DNA of 64,000 nt from positions 4,030,001 through 4,094,000 of the forward strand of contig NZ_CP040915.1 in NCBI RefSeq assembly GCF_006352065.1, written 5' to 3'. The DNA is from Georgenia yuyongxinii (GTDB taxonomy: Bacteria; Actinomycetota; Actinomycetes; Actinomycetales; Actinomycetaceae). Shown one piece after another: positions 18,130-26,057 of the stretch; positions within the stretch are counted from its first letter, which is position 1, and every line of letters begins with the position of its first letter. The notes under the pieces were generated by a model that saw only the letters and a list, made by a program, of their open reading frames with translations, did no database searches and was not told the DNA's origin. The position numbers and the translations under genes are program-made.

Positions 18130-18768
18130 ATGACTGACTCTCTGACCGAGGCCGGGGCCGGCTACGGGTTCTATTTCGACCAGTCGGCGTGCACCGGCTG
18201 CAAAGCCTGCTCCGTCGCCTGCAAGGACAAGCACGACCTGCCCGTCGGCATCTCATGGCGGCGCGTCGTGGAGTACTCCGGCGGCTCCTGGAAGATGGAG
18301 GGCAACACGTTCACCCCGAACGTGTTCACCTACTACACCTCCATCTCCTGCAACCACTGCGAGAACCCCGTCTGCATGCAGGTGTGCCCCACCACGGCGA
18401 TGTCCCGCCGGGAGGACGGCACCATCTACGTGGACGAGGACAAGTGCGTGGGCTGCCGGTACTGCGAGTGGGCCTGCCCCTACTCCGCCCCGCAGTTCAA
18501 CCCCGAGAGCGGGCACATGTCCAAGTGCGACATGTGCTACGACTACCGCCAGAACGGGCAGGACCCGGCCTGCGTCACGGCGTGCCCGTCCCGGGCCCTG
18601 GACTGGGGACCGATCGACGAGCTGCGCGAGAAGCACGGCCACGTCGATGCCGTCGCACCCCTGCCCGACCCCTCGGTCACCCGGCCGCACCTCGTGATCA
18701 CCCCGCACCGAGACGCCCAGCCCTGGCAGTCCGGCACCGGGAAGATCAACAACCCCGAGGAGATCTGA
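18130..18768 (+). CDS. dmsB: DmsB-type four-cluster ferredoxin subunit
   Basis: A 212-residue electron-transfer subunit with four Cys groups for four 4Fe-4S clusters: CTGCKACSVAC (21-31), CNHCENPVCMQVCP, CVGCRYCEWACP, and CDMCYDY followed by CVTAC. It has no signal peptide, as expected for a subunit exported with the Tat-bearing A subunit. It begins 14 bp after dmsA and its stop overlaps the dmsC start (TGATG). Confidence 0.94.
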   Translation: MTDSLTEAGAGYGFYFDQSACTGCKACSVACKDKHDLPVGISWRRVVEYSGGSWKMEGNTFTPNVFTYYTSISCNHCENPVCMQVCPTTAMSRREDGTIYVDEDKCVGCRYCEWACPYSAPQFNPESGHMSKCDMCYDYRQNGQDPACVTACPSRALDWGPIDELREKHGHVDAVAPLPDPSVTRPHLVITPHRDAQPWQSGTGKINNPEEI

Positions 18769-19802
18769 TGAACGTCCACGAGCTGCCGATGATCCTGTTC
18801 ACCGTGATCGCCCAGGCCTGCGTGGGCACGTTCATCGTGCTGGGTGTGCTGCAGCTGGCCGCGTCGGCGCGCTACGGCGCCCGCACCGCGGAGCGGCTGA
18901 CGGAGCCGGTCGTCTACGCGATCGGGCCGGCGCTGGTGCTGGGTCTGGCGGTGTCGACGCTGCACATGAACGACATCACCAACACCCTCAACGTCTTCCG
19001 CCACGTCGGTTCCTCGTGGCTCTCCCGCGAGATCGTCTTCGGCATGGCCTTCGCCGGCCTGGGTTTCGCCTACGCGCTGGTCCAGTGGTTCAAGATCGGG
19101 ACCTTCCGCCTCCGCCAGCTCCTCGCCGGCGTCACCGCCCTGGCGGGCATCGCGCTGGTCTGGTCGATGTCGCAGATCTACTACTCGCTGATCACCGTGC
19201 CCGCGTGGCACACCCCCGTCGTGCCCTTCCACTTCTTCGCCACCACGCTGATGCTGGGGGCCTTGGCGGTGGCCTGTGCCCTCATGATCACCACCGCGGT
19301 CCGCCGTCGGGGCGCCACCCGGCGTGCCACCGCCGAGCCCGGCGATGGCGGCCTAGAGCTGGTCCCCGCGGCCGAGACGGGCCGGGGCGGAGCGCTGGCC
19401 ACCGCGGTGCGCGCCCGCGTGAGCGAGATCAACGAGCCGACCACGAACATCGAGTGGGAGCTGACCACGCGGACGGTCCGGTGGCTGGCGCTGGCCAGTG
19501 CCGCCGTCGGCGTCGCCATCCTGATCTCCTACCCCCTGCACGTCGCGGCGCTCGCCACGGATCCGGCCGGGGCAGCCTCGGCCGAGGTGTTCTCCGGGGC
19601 GTTCTTCGTGGCCCGGCTGGTGCTGCTGGGGCTCGCCTCGGTCATCCTGGCCATCTTCACCTACCGGGCCGCCTCGCGGGCCGCGCTCGAGCGGCCTCAG
19701 GTCATCGTCGCCCTCATCACCGCGGCGTTCGTCGTGGCCGTCGTCGCCGAGCTCATGGGTCGCTCCCTGCACTACGCCTCCATGATCCGCATCGGCATCT
19801 GA
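18768..19802 (+). CDS. dmsC: DmsC-type membrane anchor and quinol oxidase subunit
   Basis: A 344-residue membrane protein with eight to nine helices. The start MNVHELPMILFTVIAQACVG and the motifs LHMNDITNTLNVFRHVGSSWLSREI and GRSLHYASMIRIGI match DmsC. It anchors DmsAB and takes electrons from menaquinol. A cytoplasmic loop of about 60 residues between helices 5 and 6 is longer than in E. coli. It overlaps both neighbours (TGATG at each end). Confidence 0.92.
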   Translation: MNVHELPMILFTVIAQACVGTFIVLGVLQLAASARYGARTAERLTEPVVYAIGPALVLGLAVSTLHMNDITNTLNVFRHVGSSWLSREIVFGMAFAGLGFAYALVQWFKIGTFRLRQLLAGVTALAGIALVWSMSQIYYSLITVPAWHTPVVPFHFFATTLMLGALAVACALMITTAVRRRGATRRATAEPGDGGLELVPAAETGRGGALATAVRARVSEINEPTTNIEWELTTRTVRWLALASAAVGVAILISYPLHVAALATDPAGAASAEVFSGAFFVARLVLLGLASVILAIFTYRAASRAALERPQVIVALITAAFVVAVVAELMGRSLHYASMIRIGI

Positions 19803-20401
19803 TGACGCTGACGGACCGGGCGGTCGGGGTCGGGACCGCCGGGTTCGTCCTCTCCCGGTTGCTCCTCGAGCCGCCCAGCCGGGCGCTCGCGGAGCACTTC
19901 GGGAATCCGCAGATGCGCGGGACCTGGCCGCTGGACGACGCCGACAGCCGCGCCGCCCTCGACACCCTCGCCGCCGACCTCTACGAGGACCTGCTGGAGG
20001 ACCACACGGCACTGTCCCGTGTGGTCTCCCTCCAGGAGGCGGCCTGGCGCGACGACGAGGACCCGGCGCGGCTGCGCGCGGACCTGGTCGCCGCCTACGA
20101 GGCGGGCGGCCTGCGCCCGCTGCCGGCGGACGACCACGTCGGCCACCAGGTCGCCCTCCTCGCGCACCTGGCCACGCGCCTCGGCGGCGCCGGGGCCGGT
20201 GCAGCGGCGACGGCGCGGGCCGCCGCCCTGGCAACGCAGGAGCTGCGCGAGGCGCACCTCGACCGGGTGATCGACCCCATCCTCGACGGCATCGCGCGGC
20301 ACGCCCAGACCCGGCTGTACCGTGCCGTGCCCGGACTCGTTCGCGGCTTCCTCGCCGCCGACAGCGCCCTGTGCGCCGTCGTCCTCGACGACCTCACGTA
20401 A
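19802..20401 (+). CDS. TorD/DmsD-like molybdoenzyme chaperone (first of two)
   Basis: A 199-residue, mostly helical protein. LADDHVGHQ-type (PADDHVGHQVALLAHL) and REAHLDRVIDPILDGIARHA-type segments resemble TorD/DmsD/NarJ chaperones that bind the Tat leader of the catalytic subunit and keep it apo until Mo cofactor insertion. Its start overlaps the dmsC stop (TGATG). Similarity is weaker than for the next gene. It might be a distinct chaperone or a NarJ-like assembly factor for the B subunit. Confidence 0.68.
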   Translation: MTLTDRAVGVGTAGFVLSRLLLEPPSRALAEHFGNPQMRGTWPLDDADSRAALDTLAADLYEDLLEDHTALSRVVSLQEAAWRDDEDPARLRADLVAAYEAGGLRPLPADDHVGHQVALLAHLATRLGGAGAGAAATARAAALATQELREAHLDRVIDPILDGIARHAQTRLYRAVPGLVRGFLAADSALCAVVLDDLT

Positions 20402-20410
20402 GGAGACCGT

Positions 20411-21061
20411 GTGCTAGACCTCGCCCTGCTCGACATGCTGGCCGCCGGCTTCACCGTGCTCGCCCGGTTCCACCAGGACCCGCCCGACGAGGTCAGCCTC
20501 GCCCGCTTCTGGGAGCTGCTCGACGAGTGGCCGCTCACCGGCACCCCCGGGGCCGAGGAAGGTCTGCGGCGCATGCGGGAGGCCCGTACGGCGGGTGAGG
20601 ACCCGGCGGCGATCCGGTCCGACCATGCCTGGCTGTACGGGACGCTCGCGACGGCGCGGGTGGCCCCCTACGAGTCGGTGCACCGCGGACAGGAGGGGCT
20701 GGTCTTCGACGAGCACACCCTGCAGGTGCGCCAGGCCTACCGGACCCTCTCCCTACGGGCGCCGCAACCCAACCGCGAGCCCGACGACCACATCGGGCTC
20801 GAGCTGGACTTCATCGCCCAGTCCTGCGTGCGGGCACTGGAGGCCCAGGACCAGGGGTCGACGAGCGATGCGGAACGCTACGTCCGGCTCGGCGCGGACT
20901 TCTTCCGAGACCACCTGGGCGTTTGGGCGCCGCAGATGCTCACCCGTGTCGCGCTCGAGGCGCGGACCGGGTTCATGAGCGGGCTCGCCCATCTCTCGCT
21001 CGGCGCGCTGGAGTCCTACGCGCGCTTCGCCGCTCTCACGGCGCCGAGCGAGCGCGAGTAG
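20411..21061 (+). CDS. TorD-family molybdoenzyme chaperone (second of two)
   Basis: A 216-residue protein of the TorD family. YESVHRGQEGLVFDEHTLQV and EPDDHIGLELDFIAQSC are the family's PxDHxxxELxF signature, followed by FFRDHLGVWAPQ. The GTG start has AAGGAG seven bases upstream, and the gene lies 9 bp after the first chaperone. It probably serves DmsA maturation. Having two TorD-like genes in one dms operon is unusual. Confidence 0.85.
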   Translation: MLDLALLDMLAAGFTVLARFHQDPPDEVSLARFWELLDEWPLTGTPGAEEGLRRMREARTAGEDPAAIRSDHAWLYGTLATARVAPYESVHRGQEGLVFDEHTLQVRQAYRTLSLRAPQPNREPDDHIGLELDFIAQSCVRALEAQDQGSTSDAERYVRLGADFFRDHLGVWAPQMLTRVALEARTGFMSGLAHLSLGALESYARFAALTAPSERE

Positions 21062-21177
21062 CACACCCTTGTCGGGACCCGCGACGCACCACGGAACGGG
21101 GCGCCGTCGAGTTGCCGGGCTCCCGCGTCGGGCACACGCTGATTCCCCGCGCCCGCCGAGAAGTCCCGGAGGACCCC

Positions 21178-22233
21178 ATGACCACGCACAACGACCTGCG
21201 CGAGGACCGCCCGCACGAGGACCACCCGGCGAAGCCGGACTCGCCCTCCGAGATCAAGAAGCCGGCTTGGGGCTACGTGCTGCGCAAGAGCTTCCGGGAG
21301 TTCCTGGCCGACGAGTGCACCGACATCGCCGCGGCGCTGACCTACTACGCCGTCCTGTCCATCTTCCCGGCGGTCATCGCGCTGGTGTCCATCCTCAGCC
21401 TGGTCGGGCAGGAGCAGGTCACGACGACCATCCTGGACATGCTCGAGGGGGTCGTCCCGTCGGACACGATGGAACAGATCGGGCCGGTCGTCGAAAAGCT
21501 CACGCAGCCACCCGCCCCGGGGCTGGGCCTGCTGATCGGTCTGCTGATCGCGCTGTGGACGGCGTCGAACTACGTCAACGCCTTCGCACGCGGCATGAAC
21601 CGCATCTACGAGGTGACCGAGGGGCGCCCCGTCTGGAAACTTCGACCGCTCACCTACGGGCTCACCGCGGTGCTGCTCGTGCTCGTCGCCATCGCCGCGC
21701 TCATCCTCGTGGTCAGCGGCACGCTCGCGCAGACCATCGGTGACCTCATCGGACTCGGCCCGACCGCGCTCACGGTGTGGAACATCGCCAAGTGGCCGGT
21801 GCTGCTGCTCATCGTGATCCTGATCGTCGGGCTGCTGTACTACTTCACCCCGAACGTCAAGCAGCCGAAGTTCCGCTGGATCAGCCTCGGCGCCGTCATC
21901 GCCATCGTCATCGCCGCGCTCGCCGTCCTCGCTTTCAGCTTCTATGCCTCGAGGTTCGGCAGCTACAGCGCGACCTACGGCGCGCTGGCGGGCGTCATCA
22001 TCTTCCTGTTGCTGCTGTGGATCGTGAACCTGGCCCTGCTCTTCGGGGCCGAGTTCGACGCCGAGCTGGAGCGGGGGCGGGAGCTCCAGGGTGGCATCGA
22101 GGCCGAGGAGAACCTTCAGCTGCCGCCGCGTGACACCCGCGCGAGCGACAAGAAGGCCGCGAAGGCGAAGGAGGACGTCAAGCGCGGGCGCGAGCTACGC
22201 GAGAAGTTCGGGTCCGACCGCCGGGAGGGCTGA
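21178..22233 (+). CDS. YihY/BrkB-family membrane protein
   Basis: A 351-residue protein with six transmembrane helices. LADECTDIAAALTYYAVLSIFPAVIAL, ALWTASNYVNAFARGMNRIYEV and YYFTPNVKQPKFRWISLGAV match the YihY/BrkB family. Its molecular function is unresolved (an old RNase BN assignment is wrong). Charged N- and C-terminal tails are cytoplasmic. CGGAGG lies five bases before the ATG. A paralogue lies at 36676-37746. Confidence 0.9.
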   Translation: MTTHNDLREDRPHEDHPAKPDSPSEIKKPAWGYVLRKSFREFLADECTDIAAALTYYAVLSIFPAVIALVSILSLVGQEQVTTTILDMLEGVVPSDTMEQIGPVVEKLTQPPAPGLGLLIGLLIALWTASNYVNAFARGMNRIYEVTEGRPVWKLRPLTYGLTAVLLVLVAIAALILVVSGTLAQTIGDLIGLGPTALTVWNIAKWPVLLLIVILIVGLLYYFTPNVKQPKFRWISLGAVIAIVIAALAVLAFSFYASRFGSYSATYGALAGVIIFLLLLWIVNLALLFGAEFDAELERGRELQGGIEAEENLQLPPRDTRASDKKAAKAKEDVKRGRELREKFGSDRREG

Positions 22234-22352
22234 CTTCCCCGGTGCCACTTGGGCGAGCGGTCGACACACTCCGGACGGGGTGCCCCCCATGGTCGCGAGT
22301 GCTTCACTTCTTCCAGGGGATCCGCGGCTCGCCTCCTGGGAGAGTGGTCGGG

Positions 22353-23171
22353 ATGACGTCGGAACCAGGGGGATCCGAGGTTGCGTTCCTCGACGTGCTC
22401 AGCTGGGACCCGTTGCGGGCGGGCCGGATCCTCATCAGCCAGGATGTGGTCGTGGGCAGTGCCGAGCCGGCCGACCTGTGCTTCGCCGACCCGCTGCTCA
22501 GCCCCGCCCACGCGGCGATCCGTTACCGGGGCGGCGGGGTCTTCCTTGAGGACTTGGGTTCGACCGCCGGGACATTCGTGAACGGCGTCGCCGTCACGGA
22601 CGCCCAGGAGCTCCACACCGGCGACGTCATCACCCTCGGCGAGGTCCGGCTGCGGTTCGGTGCCGACGCGGCGGCCGCCGCTCCTGCGAGCCCGGAGCCC
22701 GCGCCGGTGCTCGCCGACAGCCCGGTGACGGACGACCTGCTGGCTCCGTTCGACACCGGGCCCGTGACCAGCGGCGTGATGGCGCCCGGCCAGTACGCCG
22801 ACCTCGTGGTGAGGCGCCGCGACGAGCTGCTCGCCCAGATGGACATGACCCGGCGCCACGGCCGCCGGCTCATCTGGGGCGGTGCCGTTCTCGTCGCGGT
22901 CGGCGGCCTGGTCTTCCTGGCAGGGGTGCTGGCGTTCCTGCAGCTCACCGGCGGCGTCCTCGACCGGTTCGGCCGGCCGCCGGACATCTTCGGCTGGGAG
23001 CTGGCGGGGGTGCTGACCGGGCACGTCGGCTGGGCGGTCGCCGGGGCCGGTCTGTTCGGCATCATCGTGGGGGTCGCCCTGCACCAGCTCGCCAGCTGGC
23101 GACGGCGTCGGCTCGACCGGGAGGTGCCGGTGCCGCCGTCGGCGTGGCTGGTTCGCGGCGAGCTGCGCTGA
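22353..23171 (+). CDS. FHA-domain membrane protein
   Basis: A 272-residue protein. An N-terminal forkhead-associated domain (VVGSAEPADLCFADPLLSPAHAAIRY...LEDLGSTAGTFVNG, about residues 25-95) keeps the Ser/His and GTFVNG phosphothreonine-binding motifs. A linker leads to two hydrophobic segments near residues 175-200 and 220-245. It probably reads Ser/Thr kinase signals at the membrane, but no kinase gene is visible in the window. The ATG at 22353 with GGGAG about ten bases upstream is the likely start. Confidence 0.8.
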   Translation: MTSEPGGSEVAFLDVLSWDPLRAGRILISQDVVVGSAEPADLCFADPLLSPAHAAIRYRGGGVFLEDLGSTAGTFVNGVAVTDAQELHTGDVITLGEVRLRFGADAAAAAPASPEPAPVLADSPVTDDLLAPFDTGPVTSGVMAPGQYADLVVRRRDELLAQMDMTRRHGRRLIWGGAVLVAVGGLVFLAGVLAFLQLTGGVLDRFGRPPDIFGWELAGVLTGHVGWAVAGAGLFGIIVGVALHQLASWRRRRLDREVPVPPSAWLVRGELR

Positions 23172-23178
23172 CCCCGTG

Positions 23179-23214
23179 CGTGAGATGTCGACTCTACGGC
23201 GACGGTGTCGTGAC
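23179..23214 (-). repeat. Degenerate copy of the 34-bp GATGACATCTC element
   Basis: GAGATGTCGACTCT followed by a GC-rich segment and GGTGTCGTGAC resembles one orientation of the dispersed element described at 57620. It lies between the convergent 3' ends of the FHA and sugar dehydrogenase genes. Similarity is low, so this copy is tentative. Confidence 0.4.
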
Positions 23215-23237
23215 AGCTGATCCGTGAAACTGCCTTC

Positions 23238-24347
23238 TCACCCCAGCGTCGCCGGATCGAGCACGATCACCTGGTCGTCGCCGGGTCGGGGGTTGCCCCG
23301 GAAGACGTTGCTGGTGAGCACCCACAGCCGTCCCTCGGCGTCGACCTCGACGGCGCGCAGGCGGCCGTAGGTCCCCTCGAGGAGCCGCTCGGGCTCACCG
23401 GTGTTCTCGCCGTCGAGCGGCACCCGCCACAGCGACTCGCCCCGCAACGCCGCCAGGTACACCGCGCCGCCGGTGATCGTGATGCCGCTGGGCGAGGCGT
23501 CGGCGGTGCGCCACTGACGCAGCGGGTCCACGAACCCGTCCCGCCCACCCTGACCCTCCACGACCGGCCAGCCGTAGTTGCTCCCCGGCGTGATGAGGTT
23601 GAGCTCGTCCCAGGTGTTCTGGCCGAACTCGCTGGCGAACATCCGGCCCTCCTCGTCCCACGCGATGCCCTGCACGTTGCGGTGCCCGAGCGACCACACC
23701 GGCGAACCGGGCGCCGGGTTCCCCGGGGCGGGGTCGCCGTCGGCGTCGACGCGAAGGATCTTCCCGCCCAGCGAGGTGGGATCCTGCGCCCGCCGCGGGT
23801 CGCCGGCGTCGCCGGTGGTGACGTAGAGGAAGCCGTCGGGGCCGAACGCGAGCCGGCCGCCGTTGTGGTTGCCGGCGCGGGGGATCCCGTCGAGGACGAC
23901 GGCGTCCGGCACCAGCACGCCGCCGACGAGACGCATCCGGACCACCCGGTTGTCCTCGGCGGCGGTGAGGTAGACGAACACGTTCCCGTCCTCGGCGAAG
24001 CCCGGGGAGACGGCGATACCGAGCAGCCCGCCCTCGCCGCCGGGGACGACGCCAGGCACGGTGCCGACGGATCGCAGCTCACGTCCCTCGGCCACCTGCA
24101 CCACCTCGCCGCTGTCGCGAAGGGTGACCAGTGCGGAGCCGTCGGGCAGGAACGCCAGCCCCCAGGGAACCTCGAGGTCGGCGGCGACGACGGCCGGCTC
24201 GGCCCGGGAGGGGGTGGTGGCATCAGGCTCGGGTGCCGCCGTGGGGACTGGCGTGGTGGCCGTGGGCGGGGCGGGCGAGGGCGGCGGCTCGGTGCCGCAC
24301 GCCGCGAGCACCACGGCGGTGGCGACGACGGCAGCCAGTCTGCGCAT
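23238..24347 (-). CDS. Secreted PQQ-type sugar dehydrogenase lipoprotein
   Basis: A 369-residue protein with a lipoprotein signal (MRRLAAVVATAVVLAACGTEP; lipobox LAAC) and a Pro/Thr-rich linker to about residue 50. A six-bladed glucose/sorbosone dehydrogenase propeller follows: VPWGLAFLPDGSALVT, GGEGGLLGIAVSPGF, NHNGGRLAFGPDGFLYVTTGDAG, GHRNVQGIAWDEEGRMFASEFG and GSNYGWPV. It probably oxidises a sugar on the outer face of the membrane; whether it binds PQQ or calcium only is unknown. It is a single gene. Confidence 0.88.
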   Translation of the reverse strand: MRRLAAVVATAVVLAACGTEPPPSPAPPTATTPVPTAAPEPDATTPSRAEPAVVAADLEVPWGLAFLPDGSALVTLRDSGEVVQVAEGRELRSVGTVPGVVPGGEGGLLGIAVSPGFAEDGNVFVYLTAAEDNRVVRMRLVGGVLVPDAVVLDGIPRAGNHNGGRLAFGPDGFLYVTTGDAGDPRRAQDPTSLGGKILRVDADGDPAPGNPAPGSPVWSLGHRNVQGIAWDEEGRMFASEFGQNTWDELNLITPGSNYGWPVVEGQGGRDGFVDPLRQWRTADASPSGITITGGAVYLAALRGESLWRVPLDGENTGEPERLLEGTYGRLRAVEVDAEGRLWVLTSNVFRGNPRPGDDQVIVLDPATLG

Positions 24348-24407
24348 GCCACATTGTGGCGGCCGTTCCCGGATGCGAGCCCTGGTTGGGGGTGCAACCG
24401 TGAACCC

Positions 24408-24569
24408 ATGAGCGAGAACACGCCCAACCCGTCGGAGCAGCCGTACGACCCCAGCAAGGATCCCGACGCCGACCCGGGCAGCCTCGGGTCCCGCGAGGTG
24501 GCCGACCAGCCCGACCAGGCCGAGGGCGAGGACCCGGGCCACAAGGCCACCGAGACCGGTAACGCATGA
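24408..24569 (+). CDS. Small acidic hydrophilic protein
   Basis: A 53-residue protein, MSENTPNPSEQPYDPSKDPD..., rich in Asp, Pro, Glu and Gly with no membrane segment or known domain. Codon use matches its neighbours. The ATG is preceded only by a weak site (GGGGGTGC). It is divergent from the sugar dehydrogenase gene 60 bp away. Composition recalls small disordered proteins common in actinobacteria; the function is unknown. Confidence 0.6.
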   Translation: MSENTPNPSEQPYDPSKDPDADPGSLGSREVADQPDQAEGEDPGHKATETGNA

Positions 24570-24596
24570 GAGCTCTCGCCGGCGCGCCGCCCCCCT

Positions 24597-24630
24597 CGGC
24601 GACATGTCATCTTCTCCGCGAGATTTCTCT
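24597..24630 (-). repeat. 34-bp GATGACATCTC element, left member of a head-to-head pair
   Basis: It matches the inverse of the element at 57620 at about 29 of 34 positions, including the central TCTTCTCCGCGAGAT. It faces a second copy at 24688-24721, making a large imperfect inverted repeat downstream of the small acidic ORF. Confidence 0.7.
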
Positions 24631-24687
24631 GCCGGACAGGTCGCCTCGGCGGCGGCACATCGACGGCACGTGACAGGTCACGGAGGA

Positions 24688-24721
24688 GATGACATCTCGC
24701 CGAGAAGTGGACATCTCGCCG
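24688..24721 (+). repeat. 34-bp GATGACATCTC element, right member of a head-to-head pair
   Basis: It contains GATGACATCTC followed 19 bp later by a variant (GTGGACATCTC) and the GCCG end, about 31 of 34 identical to the 57620 copy. It lies 41 bp upstream of the TTG start of the dehydrogenase gene. Confidence 0.75.
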
Positions 24722-24761
24722 AGACGGTGACAGGACACTTTCAGCCCCCGAGGAGGCCACG

Positions 24762-26057
24762 TTGCGCGCACTGACCTGGCAAGGCACGGAGAAGGTCCGC
24801 GTCGAGGACGTCCCGGACCCCGTGCTCAAGGACCCGACCGACGCGATCGTGCGGGTCACCTCCACCGCGATCTGCGGCTCGGACCTGCACCTGTACGGCG
24901 TCCTCGGCGCGTTCATCGACGCCGGCGACGTCCTGGGCCACGAGGCGATGGGCATCGTGGAGGAGGTCGGCGCCGCGGTGCCGGACCTGCGGCCCGGCGA
25001 CCGGGTGGTCGTCCCGTTCAACATCGCGTGCGGCACCTGCTGGATGTGCACTCGCGGCCTGCAGTCGCAGTGCGAGACCACCCAGGTGCGCGATCAGGAC
25101 AAGGGGGCGGCGCTGTTCGGCTACACCAAGCTCTACGGCCAGGTCCCCGGTGGGCAGGCGGAGTACCTGCGCGTGCCCCAGGCGCAGTACGGGCCGATCA
25201 TCGTGCCCGACGACGGCGGCCCCGACGAGCGCTACCTGTACCTCTCCGACGTGCTGCCCACCGCCTGGCAGGCCGTGGACTACGCGGACATCCCGCTCGG
25301 CGGCTCCGTCGTCGTCCTCGGTCTCGGGCCCATCGGGCAGATGAGCGCGCGGATCGCCCGCCACCGCGGCGCCGGCAAGGTCATCGCCGTCGACCGCGTT
25401 CCCGAGCGGCTGGCCATGGCTCACCGGCACGGCGCGGACACCCTCGACCAGCGCGAGGTCGACGACCTGCCCGAGACGGTGCGAGGCCTGACCGGCGGCC
25501 GCGGGCCGGACTCCGTGATCGACGCCGTCGGCATGGAGGCGCACGGCGCCCCGTTGGCGGAGGGCCTGCACAAGGGCATCGCGTTCTTGCCCGACGCCAT
25601 CGCCAAGCCGATGGTCAAGCACTTCGGCGTCGACCGCCTCACCGCGCTGCACCTGGCCATCACACTCGTGCGCCGGGGCGGCACGGTCTCCCTCTCCGGC
25701 GTCTACGGCGGCGCCGTCGACCCGATGCCCATGATGGAGCTCTTCGACAAGCAGGTCACCCTGCGCATGGGGCAGGCCAACGTCCGGCGCTGGATCGACG
25801 ACCTGGTACCCCTCGTGAGCGACGACGCCGACCCGCTGGGCGTGCTCGACCTGCGCACCCACCGGCTACCGTTGGAGGACGCCCCGGCCGCCTACGAGAT
25901 GTTCCAGAAGAAGGAGGACGGCTGCATCAAGGTGGTCCTCGACCCCGCCCTGCCGGCCACGGGTGCGACGGACGCGGACATCGCCGGGGCCACCGCCGTG
26001 GACGTGGCCCCCGGTCAGCCGGAAGGAGCGGGGCCCGTGGCCCCGGAGCAGCCGTGA
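24762..26057 (+). CDS. Zinc-dependent alcohol/formaldehyde-type dehydrogenase (MDR family)
   Basis: A 431-residue medium-chain dehydrogenase. Its catalytic zinc region is ICGSDLHLY with GHEAMGIVEEVG. The structural zinc loop is CGTCWMCTRGLQSQCE, with three of four usual Cys plus a terminal Cys. The Rossmann motif is VVVLGLGPIGQMSARIARHRGA. It is closest in style to threonine- and glutathione-independent formaldehyde dehydrogenases. The TTG start is supported by GAGGAGG. The Asp/Ala-rich last 35 residues are outside the domain. Its stop overlaps the GTG of the next gene. Confidence 0.85.
   Translation: MRALTWQGTEKVRVEDVPDPVLKDPTDAIVRVTSTAICGSDLHLYGVLGAFIDAGDVLGHEAMGIVEEVGAAVPDLRPGDRVVVPFNIACGTCWMCTRGLQSQCETTQVRDQDKGAALFGYTKLYGQVPGGQAEYLRVPQAQYGPIIVPDDGGPDERYLYLSDVLPTAWQAVDYADIPLGGSVVVLGLGPIGQMSARIARHRGAGKVIAVDRVPERLAMAHRHGADTLDQREVDDLPETVRGLTGGRGPDSVIDAVGMEAHGAPLAEGLHKGIAFLPDAIAKPMVKHFGVDRLTALHLAITLVRRGGTVSLSGVYGGAVDPMPMMELFDKQVTLRMGQANVRRWIDDLVPLVSDDADPLGVLDLRTHRLPLEDAPAAYEMFQKKEDGCIKVVLDPALPATGATDADIAGATAVDVAPGQPEGAGPVAPEQP

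Noticed and set aside
24597-24721. CRISPR-like array made of the GATGACATCTC repeats
   Set aside because: There are only one or two units per site, in inverted pairs, without regularly sized spacers or cas genes.
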